Below, one piece after another: positions 23,800 through 34,800 of a stretch of DNA of 64,000 nucleotides. The stretch covers positions 76,312,501 to 76,376,500 of the forward strand of contig NC_092621.1 in assembly GCF_047663525.1 (NCBI RefSeq), given 5' to 3'. The notes under the pieces are model-generated. The model was not told the origin of the DNA. It saw only the letters and a program-made list of their open reading frames with translations, and did no database searches. The first letter of the stretch is position 1, and each line of letters starts with the position of its first letter. This DNA comes from Anas platyrhynchos. Its lineage: Eukaryota > Chordata > Aves > Anseriformes > Anatidae. The position numbers and the translations under genes were made by a program.

Positions 23800-24025
23800 C
23801 GGGTGAGGGCGAAATGGCCGCCGGAAGGGAAGGGAAAGGAAAGGAAGGGGAAGGAGGGGGGGCGGCTGCTCGGCCCCGCCTGGGGTCGCGGTGGCGGCTT
23901 CCTGCGGGCCGGAGGGAGGTGGAGGAGGCCTTTGGGGGCCGGGGCCGGGCCTCGGGGCCGGGCTGTGTGAGGGAGATCCGGGACAGGAGCGGTGAGGGGG
24001 AGCGGGAGGGCGGCGGCGGGTCGGT

Positions 24026-24060
<35 letters not shown>
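24026..24060. repeat. poly-G run (35 G) in the RNF20 CpG island
   Basis: Thirty-five consecutive G residues just downstream of the candidate first exon, on the coding strand. It can form G-quadruplexes in DNA and, if transcribed, in RNA. The true length is uncertain because such runs are poorly sequenced. Confidence 0.9.
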
Positions 24061-24061
<1 letters not shown>

Positions 24062-24190
24062 GGGCGGCCCCGGGGGTGGTGACAGAAACAAAAAGGTTAT
24101 GGAGGGTGCTCGAATTAACTTCGGGGGTCGAGGAGAAGTTGTGAGGGGATGGGCGTGATGGGGTCGGGCCGAGCTGAGCGTTAGGCGGGG

Positions 24191-25694
24191 TGGGGAGGGT
24201 TGGTTTCGGCAGGTGACTGCTAAAAACAGTTAAATGGAAGTTATTTTTGTTCATTTCTTAATCTTGAGATGCATTTCGTGTTTATGTTTCGAGACAGGTC
24301 ACAGGAATGCTGTATGAGATATGTGACATTTCAGCAGCTCGTTTAGAACACAGCCCCCATTCTGGATATGGTGGAAGCTGTTTGTCATGCTAAAATGTTT
24401 GTTGAACAATAAGCTATGACAAAGCAGTCAGCATACCAGCTTTATCTTAAAAATACAATAACCTTGTTACTTTTAGTAGAACTTCTCAAGGAAAGCAAGT
24501 ACATGAGAACTGGCTGGTTTAGTTTGTTCTACAAAAAAAAAATAGTTGTTCTGTAAATGCTACTATAGAATAACATGGAACAATGCAGATCTGCACGTTG
24601 TGCAGTTCATTTACTTCTGGGTTTCATTTAGTTTAGAGGTAGGGAGATCTGTGGATTAAAAGGGCACAAGGCCTGTGAATGTTGGAAAGAATGCTGCTTA
24701 TGTCTAATGAAGACTCTAATAAAAGTTTTGTTTTCCAGCATTAACCACTATTATTTGTTTGGAAACCCTTCAAGGAAACAATTGTTTCATTGCTAAATAA
24801 CATCTTAGGAAAATGCAAGAAATACCGTTTAAATATGAGGGAAGAAAATGCTTTAACAGTGTGGGTTGTCAAGTACTGGATCAGGTTGCACAGGGTGACT
24901 GTAGAATCTGGAGATACCAGAAACTGAACCGGACAAGGCCCTTGGCAGCCTGCTGTAGCTGACCCTGATTTATTCAAGACCACTGAACAGATGATCTCCA
25001 GAAGTGCCTTACAGTCTCGGCTACTCTGATTTTCTAACCAGCAGTTCTGAACTTTTAAAATTGCATTAATTTGGTCATAACTCCACTCCAGATGTGCCTG
25101 TCTCTCTGCTAAAATGTAGGAAAACTCTCCAAATGGGTCTTTGCAAGTCTTTACTTGGAATTGCTGCTCAGTTCAGTAGTATTCGTAGGATCATTTTGCA
25201 AACTTAGGGCTCATCATCTTTGAGGTGTTGCTGCTGTGGACTCTAATGGAATGAATGTTGATGTAACAACAGTTTGGTTGGTGTGAAGTGAACAGATGCC
25301 ATGTACGCACAGTCTTAGGAAGTCTCAGACATACATGGCAGCCTGCTGAATCCTAACCCAAATTGCTTTTAATAAAAGAGCAAGAGAAAAAGAGACTGAA
25401 TCTGCATTAAGTTTTCTTTCTGAAGAGCATGATAAAATAAAGTGCCTCTGCTGGAACATCATAGATCAGTGGTAATAATGATGGATATTTCTTTCCATCA
25501 TATTGCTGTTCACTGTGCTAACCCCAGTGGTGTCTTTTAAGATTTTTGATCAGTATTTGCCCAAACCTTCTGAGTTACACAATATGTACTGTGTTGGGCA
25601 TCTTGTTAACCATGATGGGTCGGTACATAGAAACCCCTAAATGGTGCTGGTTATGTCGGTGTGTTGGCTGTTTTTTAATGGTGTTCTATAACAG
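24191..25694 (+). other. RNF20: RNF20 intron 1
   Basis: About 1.5 kb between the CpG island and the first coding exon. There are no other exons or recognisable transposons. Confidence 0.7.
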
Positions 25695-25865
25695 GCAGAA
25701 TTTGGAGAAGAGGGGACCTTGTATATCTGAGTCACCATGTCTGGAATTGGCAATAAAAGGGCAGCTGGGGACCCTGGCCCTTCTGCACCTCCAGAAAAGA
25801 AGGCTGGGGTTGAAGACTCGGGAACCACAGTGGAGACCATCAAACTCGGAGGTGTTTCTTCAACG
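25695..25865 (+). CDS. RNF20: RNF20 exon 2, start codon, residues 1-43
   Basis: The acceptor ATAACAG ends at 25694, 42 bases of 5'UTR follow, ATG is at 25737-25739, and the donor GTATGT is at 25866. It encodes the short, flexible N-terminus, rich in glycine, proline and lysine (PPEKK), before the first coiled coil. It ends in phase 0. Confidence 0.95.
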
Positions 25866-28800
25866 GTATGTCTTTCTTGTATGTTGCCACTCAACCTCTT
25901 GTTGTTTATTTTTGTTTGTTTGATTGTTTTGGTTTTTTTTTTTTGATCTGGGAACAAAAACATCTCTCTTCCTTGCTGATGAGCCTGGTCTAGTGATCTG
26001 GCTTTTGTGGAATGTGCCACTGACTTGCACTTCTGCACAGGAGGAGATGGATATTCGGACCCTGCAGACCAAGAATCGGAAACTAGCAGAGATGCTTGAC
26101 CAGCGGCAGGCCATTGAGGATGAGCTGCGGGAGCACATAGAGAAGCTGGAGCGTCGGCAGGCCACTGATGATGCCTCTCTGCTGATCATCAATCGCTACT
26201 GGAATCAGGTTAGCAACATGCTTGGTTAATACTGCTTTCTTGCACTTTATTCTATTCCCCTGTTCTCCATTAATTCACATCCGTACTTTGTCGTGTCTTG
26301 CCTGTTTTATTCAGTTTGATGAAAACATCCGCATCATCCTAAAACGCTTTGACCTGGACCAAGGTCTTGGAGATCTCCTGTCTGAAAGAAAAGCACTGGT
26401 GGTACCAGAACCTGAACCAGACTCAGACAGTAATCAGGAGCGTAAAGATGAGAGAGAGCGAGGTGAGGCACCTGGCTGGAAACAGTGGAAAAAATGTTTT
26501 TCAGCTGTGGACAATGTTGGTTTCCCTTTCTAAAGGCTGTCACTGGCTTTCTGATTATGAAGACTAGCATTATTATTCTGCCAGAGCATTTACTTTTTGC
26601 ATCTCTTTCTGTTCCTAGGTGAAGGACTGGAGCCAGCATTCTCCTTCCTAGCCACCCTAGCCAGCAGCACTAGTGAGGAGATAGAGACTCAGCTGCAGGA
26701 GCGTGTAGAGTCCTCCCGGCGTGCTGTTGCCCAAATTGTCACAATGTATGACAAGCTGCAGGAAAAAGTGGATGTGCTGTCCCACAAGCTGAATAGTGGA
26801 GGTATGACCCAGGGGGCTGATACTCAAGGAGTATCATTTGCCTCCAGCATGGGCATGATACTGCATTGTAAGCGTTAAGAATGACTAGGTTGTAATCTCG
26901 TTTAGTTTCCAAAATAAGCTTGCCTAGCTTTCCAAACTCCTAATAATCAAAACCTCCAAGTTCTGCATGTTAGAAGCGTATGATAATTGCCTCTAACTTT
27001 GAATGCTGAGAGCTCTGCCCAGTGTTGGGCTAAGGAGAGGTTTGTTACTGGCTGCAGTGTGCTTCTGTACCATGAGAGGTTACGGATTGCCATTGAACCT
27101 TATCACCCAGTTATTCCTGGCCACCAAGTTAAAGGTTTCAAGTAAGGAATTCAAACAAGTATTTCAAACTCATGCTGAGCTTGCAGCTGAGTAAAAGGCT
27201 TAGGAATAACTGACTCTGTTTCCTCTGGGTTTTGAGCCAAATGGTACCCATCCAATGTCTTTTGGACACAAAGCAGAGATTTGCAGAGGAAACCTAAATG
27301 ACTAGCATCTGAAAACTAGTGTAGAAGATTCACTTTACACTCAGATGAATATTTGAAAAACTTGGCTTAAGGTTAGAATTCTAGTCTTTTAGAGATGTGA
27401 ATGCAAATTTACATGGAAGTACCAAGTCATCTTTGTTTTCCCTAGTTTCTGGAGTGTTTAAATGGTCTGATTAAAGAGCTCTGCAAATCTAGCATTGGTG
27501 TGCTAGAGTATTACTATCCGCAGTTGGCAGTCTCAGACACTGTTGCAGTAGTGCCAGTGCTATCATGTGAGCCTGGACTCAGTTGTTATAATTTGTCATT
27601 TGGTATATTAGCTTAAACCACCTGTTGAAGGAGGTTTGCACATGAATTTGAGCTGCAGTAAGGTGTCAGTGGGATACAAGGACATGTTCTGTATTGCTGA
27701 TGCTGACACGATTGGAATGATTTCTGGCATTAGGAGATAGTAACTGACAGTCGGGAATGTGTGGTACGTTAAACTGCAAAACCTTTTGCTTAGTGAGTGC
27801 TCTGTGTGGATGGAGATCAGACTTCAGGAACCACCTGCTGGAAGGATGCAGTAAGCTCAAGTTAACAGTAGAAACTTTTTTTTTTCCCCTTTCTCTACTG
27901 TTTAAGAATTAAAAACAGCCTTCATTGATTTCTGTTCATTTCCTTTTCTTGTGCCTCCCTCAGATATTACGCTGATGGAAGAAGCAGTCCTGGAGCTTAA
28001 TTCCTACCTGTCACATGAAAATGGACGACTGCAAGAGCTGGCTGATCTTCTTCAGGAAAAACATCGAATCATGTCTCAGGAGGTATAAAAAGGAGAGAGA
28101 AAATTTGTTTTGGGTTCTGTGCTTGATTATTTCCTACTTAGAATAATTTGTGGTAAAAATTATTTGGAAGACAGGTTATTGCTCTGGAGAGGGGCAGGAG
28201 TAATGGAATTTGAAAGACAAGTTCTGAACAAAGGTTACGGAATAGGTTGCTGTATGTACGTTTTTCTGTGATTCAGATTCATTTGCTTTTTACACTGCTG
28301 AAGGAACGAGAATAACTGGATCAGTGAATTGAGTGGTTGTGACTTTGGAAAGCAAAGCAGAGGAAATAGCAAGGTGATGTTAAGATGACTGCGTAAATAT
28401 CTGAGATGAGACACTTGACTGGATTTCCCTGTCATTTTCATCTTGTTGGTTTCTTTGGGTCATGTATGAAAGTGTAAAAGCCTTAATTACAAGATCAACA
28501 CAGTCATTAATTAAGGGATTAGTTAAGGGATTCAGATTATTGGCAGTATTTGCTTCAGAGGCATCAGTTCCTTTAATATCCATTTTTTGTTAACCATGGC
28601 CTTGTTCAGTGTTTATCCAAAGGCACTTTAGTGGTTTGTAGAGTAGCTGACCGTAAGGATTTAAAAGATTTAAAAAAAAAACAGTGCCTTTGAATAAAGT
28701 GAGTGGCTGCTTATACACTCTGCCAGATATACCCAACTTCTTGCCCTTTTTCCATTATCAGTTTTGTCTTATTTTCATTACTGTTTTAGGTACTGTTTTT

Positions 28801-31800
28801 TTGTCTTTTTTTTTATTATTACTGTTTTTAGCCAGTGTAAAATTTGGATAGTTCAAAATTTGGATACTGAGACTAATCTGTCTCAGTAGCAAAAGGCAAT
28901 AGCAAAAGGTGCAAAGGACATGAATTCAGGCTATGATATATTCATACATCAAAACAGAAGAAAAATAAGTATTTAGCACTCTGAAAAACTGTTGATTCTA
29001 TTTAATATTGCTATCCAAATTACTCTTTTGATTGCAGTTCTCCAAGCTGCAAGAGAGAGTGGAGACAGCAGAGTCTCGTGTGTCTGTTCTGGAGACTATG
29101 ATTGATGACCTTCAATGGAATATTGACAAGATCCGTAAGAGAGAGCAGCGTCTTAACCGGCACTTAGCAGATGTTCTTGAACGGGTAAGCACTATCGTCT
29201 TTACCAGGAATCTAGATAAATGGGTGTGGTTTTGAGCTGCACATCATCTTCCAAGGGTACCTTGCTATGAGAAATTAGAATCTGTACTATACCATCTTTG
29301 ATTCTGAATATGCTGTAGCAGCGTATTCTTGGGGTTTAATGGAGTGTATATGAAACCTGTTGCCTTTTTTGCAGGTAAATTCCAAAGGCTACAAGGTGTA
29401 TGGAGCTGGGAGTAGTCTCTACGGGGGCACAATCACCATTAATGCCCGCAAGGTAATCTCAAGGACTTGGTCATGTACAGAGGGAAGGATAAAGTCATGA
29501 ACAGATTGTATATAGGATCTTAGGTTGGAACAGAATTTAAACACCTTCTTTAATACAAATCTCCTGGGTGACCTTGGGAAACCATTTTGTTTGTATCTAA
29601 GTTTCCTGCTGTGAAACAGACCTGAGGGAAATAGACTCTGTCTCAGTTGGTGTTATCAGCCCATTACTTTTGATTAATTTTTGATTGTCACTTAATTAGT
29701 ACCATCAGTAAATATATTAATGGCAGAACTTAAAAGCATTTTATCCCCAACAGTTTGAGGAGATGAATGCAGAACTGGAAGAGAATAAAGAGCTTGCTGG
29801 GAACCGCCTCAATGAGTTGGAGGAACTGCGCCAGGATCTTGCAGAAGTAACAACACAGAATGAAAAACTTAAGGTGTGATATCTGTACCTGTGTAATGTT
29901 GGAGGTGTTCTCTGTGGTCAGGTCCTGTCTGTTGTGCTGTACCATGTCTCTGGGAATCCTTATTTGTAGTCTTCTATTCTGTGCTTCCTTTTCACATCCT
30001 GGGATGCGTGAAAAACATGTTGAGGGATTCTGTGCCTCTACTCCACTATTGTGATCACCATTTGGAGAACTACATCCAGCTCTGGGGCCCCCAGCATCTG
30101 AAAGGCAGGAAGGAACCTGTAAGAGTGGGTCCAGAGGAGGGCCAAGAAAATGACCAGAGTGCTAGAATACCTCTCCTATAAAAAAATGCTGAGGTGGCTG
30201 GGGTTGTTTAGGGCTGGAGAAGAGAAGTTTTTGAGTAGACCATATTACTATCATAGAATATCCCAAGTTTGAAGGGACCCTTAAGGATCTTCAATTTCAA
30301 CTCCTGGCACCACACAGGTTTACCCAAAAGTTTAGACCATGTGACTAAGCGCACAGTCCAATCACTTCTTAAATTCAGACAGGCTTGGTGCAGTGACTGC
30401 GTCCCTGGGGAGCCTGTTCGGGTGTGCAACCACCCTCTTGGTGAAGAACCTCTTCCTAATGTCCAGCCTAAACTTCCCCTGCCTCAGCTGAACACCGTTC
30501 CCACGGGTCCTATCACTGGTGATTACAGAGAATAGATCACCTGCCTCTCCACTCCCCCTCGCGAGGAAGTTGTAGACTACAATGAGGTTCCCCCTCAGCC
30601 TCCTCTTCTCTAGGCTGAACAGGCCCAGTGCCCTCAGCCGCTCCTCATGTGTCTTCTCCTGTAGGCCCTTCACCATCTTCATCGCCCTCATCTGGACACT
30701 CTCCAACAGTTTAATGTCCTTCTTGTACTGTGGTGCCCAGAACTGCACACGATATTCGAGGTGAGGCCAGACCAGTGCAGAGTAGAGCAGGACAGTCACC
30801 TCCCTTGACAGCAATGCCGTGCTTGATGCATCCCAGGGTACGGTTGGCCCTCCTGGCTAGGACACACTGCTGGCTCATATTCAGCTTGCTGTCAACCACA
30901 ACCTCCAGATCCCTCTCTGCGGGGCTGCTCTCCAGCATCTTGTCGCCCAGTCTGTACGTATAGCCAGGGATGCCCCATCCCAGGTGCAGGACCCGGCACT
31001 TGCTGTTGTTAAACTTCATGCAGTTGGTGATTGCCCAGCTCTCCAATCTGCCCAGGTCTCTCTGCAAGGCCTTTCCACCCTCATCTGAGTCCACAACTCC
31101 TCCAAGTTTGGTGTCATCAGCAAATTTGCTCAAATCACCTTCTAGTCCTACATCCAAATCATTTATAAAAACACTGAAGAGGACTGGCTCTAAAATGGAG
31201 CCTTGAGGGACCCCACTAGTGACTATCTGCCAACCAGATGTGGCCCCATTTACCACAACCCTTTGAGCCCTGCCCATTAGCCAATTGCTCACCCATCGTG
31301 TGATGTTTTTGTTTAGCTGTGTGCTGGACATTTTGTCCAGTAGGATCCTATGGGAAACAGTGTCAAAAGCCTTGCTGAAGTCCAAAAAGATCACATCAGG
31401 TGGTTTCCCTTGGTCGACTAGGTGGGTGATCTTATAAAAGGAAATCATGCTAGTTAGGCAGGACCTATCCCTTATAAACCCATGTTGGCTGGTACCAATG
31501 ACTGCCTTGTCCCCCACGAATCGTGTCAGAATCGTGTCAGCAGTGTGGTGATCCCAGCTGATGTCTGTCAAGTTGAGATCCCCCATAAGGACAAGGGGAG
31601 TTGATATTGCAGCATTTCAGTACCCAAAAGGAGCTTACAAAAAAGGTGGAGAAATACTTCTTACTAGTAGTAACAGGACAAGGGGAAGTGGATTTAAACT
31701 GAAAGAGGGCAAATTTAGATTGTATGTAAGGAAGAATTTTTTATGACTGGAACAGGTTGCCCAGATAAATTGTAAATGTCCCATCGCTGGAAGTGTTTAA

Positions 31801-34800
31801 AGTCACATAGGGCAGGGCTTTCAGGAGCCTGATCTAGTGAAAGAAAGTTTTTTCTATGGCAGTGATATTGAACTAAATGATCTTTAAGGGTTCTTTCCAA
31901 CCCAAACTATTCTGTGATTTAGGTGGGTTGTGTGCTGGACTTGTGCACATTTGTGCGACTTAAGCTTACATTTCAATGCATTGGTGACACCATGTGGTCA
32001 TCAGTGGAAATTATACTAGTTTCTTATTTCCATTCTTCATTCTGATGCATTTCTTTGGTATAGTTTAATGACGTCTGGTTATTTAATTCCACATCTCTGG
32101 ATTGACCCCTTTCACTTTCCTTCCACCCCACGTGAGTAGAACTAGGGAACTTGTATAGGAGAGTCTAGACTCTTAGAAGAATAGATGAACTTAAATCTTT
32201 TCCACATGTTAGAGTGGTTAGAGAGGAAATAGCGTATGAATTTCTTATCTTAGTGGTAGTGACACAAAAAGTGGTGAATCTGTAGTAGATAAAATTCACT
32301 TAATTCTACATATCATATACTTGACATAGCTTGTTGCAACGATCACCAGAGCTAATTAGTCAGGTTTCAGAGATGAGTTTGCAAAAGCTGTCTTGAGGCA
32401 CACATAAATCATATTTATTCACATGAGTTTGCTTTGAGACCATTTGGTATACAACTCTTTTGTATCACTCATTTGCTAATTTTTCTATAGTAAAATTCAT
32501 ATGCTATGCTTTCTTCCCTTGGCTTTCTGTCATTATATCTCTTTTTCTTAGAAAGTTAACAACGCCTATTTGCACCTAGTTTCTCGAGTGCCCAGCTATA
32601 CTTCTTGGTGTTTCTGTGTTGATTGGTTTAGGTGATTATGGTTTTATAGTAAAACAGTTTAAAATCAGTTTAAAAGTTTACTTGCATTTCCCAAATTTTA
32701 ATCTTTGAGGTAAACTGTTGCAAAACCTAAAAAGGAAAAAATATGTAAGAGAAACAGTGTAGCATATATGAGTAGAGAGCAAATACAGACCTTTTTTTTT
32801 TTTAGCTGATACTTAAGCATATGGATCTGCTTCACAGCAATGCTGTTAAAGTTCTGCTTTTTAAGATACTTGCGCTGTTGCCACTGTCAAGTTGCTTGTG
32901 GCAGCTTAATTCATTGTTATTCTACCTTGCAAAATGGATGCCGAAGACAGGGAGGTGATGTCATTTTCTCTGGCATCTTCTTGTGTCCTGACCAGGTTGA
33001 GCTGCGACGAGCAGTGGAGGAGGCGGTGAAGGAGACTCCAGAATACCGCTGCATGCAGTCCCAATTTTCTGTTTTGTATAATGAGAGTCTCCAGCTGAAG
33101 GCACATCTTGATGAGGCCCGCACTCTGCTTCATGGCACCCGCACCACACACCAGCGCCAGGTGGAACTAATTGAGGTAACACCTGTGCTCTGTCAGACTG
33201 GGGAACATTATGAGCCCATCAGCTATCACTGCTGATTTTGGTGGCTCTGAAGATGTTTGGGAAATTTCTTACTGGTGATGATTTATCAGTTCTTGTACCT
33301 TCTACTGATGAGTTGAGAGATACTCCAGGGTCACTGCACCAAGTTCTGTCCATTTCTTATTCCACAGAGGGATGAGGTCAGCCTTCACAAGAAGCTGCGC
33401 ACAGAAGTGATTCAGCTAGAGGACACTCTAGCACAAGTCCGCAAAGAGTATGAGATGTTGAGGATTGAGTTTGAACAGACACTTGCTGCCAATGAACAAG
33501 CAGGTATGGAACTTTTCTGCTACCTTAAAAAAAAAAAAATTAGAAGGCTGCGTTGCAGCACAACACTTCAATGTCATTCCTTTTCCACTATTAAATACTT
33601 GTTCTGTCAGGTTTCAAAAACAAATCTCTTTTCATGTTTCAGGGCAGGCCACTTCCTTGGAGGTGTTGCAAAATACTGCATTTTGCTAATAATTCAGGTT
33701 ATGACAGAGCATTTTGCATTGTTAAAAAATTATTTTGGGGAGGATTAATTTGCAAATCTGGGATAACAGCCTAGCCAGAACACTGGTAATGCTCAAATTC
33801 TATCCAAAAGAAAGAAATAAGCTGTTCTTCAAGTAGCCTTTAAATTACAGAGATTTCTTATAGCATGACTGCTGTGAGTTAATATTCAGCCAGTTCCCAA
33901 GCAGAAGATGGCAGTCTCCTTCTTTTTCACTTGTTCATTGCTAAGCCTGATGTTACATAGCTTAGAGTATCTCTTTGGTTTGTTTGGTCTCCTTGGTTGT
34001 GCCCCCTCTCACCTTCTTGGGCACCTCTTTTCTGCTCACTGTGGAGGCAGAGTGAGAAACAGAGAAGACCTTGACGCAGCAAGCACTATTGAGCAATAAC
34101 CAAAACATCAGTGTGTTACCAGCATTGTTTTGGTCCTAAATCTAAAAACAGAAGCAAGTGAGCTGCTATGAAGAAAACTAGCTCCATCCCAGTCAGACCC
34201 AGTACAATTATATTTTTTCCCCCACATTCCATAAGGGAAGAATAATATTAAAGGAAAACCAGGGCTGGGAATTTGCAAGGACTTATGGTAGCTTGTAAAG
34301 CTAGTCTGATTTTTTTTTTTCCTCTAAATGCTCTGTTGTGTGGTATAATTATTATTACCTTATTTTGATCCCTTGTCACCATCATTAAGCTTGTTCTCCA
34401 TCTCTATGAAAGTCTTAACAGAAGATCAGCAAAAGTGTGTTGTTACAGTTGTGTGTCTCTGATTTCATAGGTCCAATTAATCGAGAGATGCGTCATCTCA
34501 TCAGCAGCCTCCAAAATCACAACCACCAGCTGAAGGGAGAGGTGTTGAGATACAAGCGCAAACTGAGAGAGGCCCAGTCTGACTTGAGCAAGGTACTGGA
34601 GTGGGAAGTGGCAGAGGGGAGCAGGGAATGCTTAGTGGAATGGTGAATACTGTCAGTCCTCTGTAGAATAACAGAGTATTTTGGGTTGGAAGGGACCTTA
34701 AAGATCATCTAGTTCCAATCCCCCTGCTGTGGGCAGGGATGCCACCCACCAGACCAGATTGCCCAGAGCCCCATCCAACCTGGTGTTGAACACTTCCAGG

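Larger units (their letters stand above)
23640..24190 (+). promoter_or_regulatory. RNF20: RNF20 CpG-island promoter
   Basis: A sharp rise in GC and CpG content about 2 kb upstream of the RNF20 start codon. Motifs seen: CGCCATTTTG (23691-23700), GGCGGCCATCTTA (23751-23763) and AAATGGCCGCC (23812-23822), all matching the YY1 consensus, in both orientations; and CCATGGCAAC (23741-23750), an RFX X-box half. There is no TATA box, which is usual for a housekeeping gene. The non-coding first exon probably ends at one of two good donors, GTGAGG at 23803 or GTGAGG at 23992. Which one is used cannot be decided from the sequence. Confidence 0.8.
29874..32995 (+). other. RNF20: RNF20 intron 9, with nested CR1 elements
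   Basis: The largest RNF20 intron. About 1.9 kb of it is transposon (29998-31921). The remaining 1.07 kb (31922-32995) holds no identifiable element apart from a short T run at 32791-32804. Confidence 0.9.

Noticed and set aside
23703..24254. 183-codon proline-rich frame on the minus strand
   Set aside because: It depends on the 35-G run (poly-proline) and surrounding GC-rich promoter sequence; no family resemblance.
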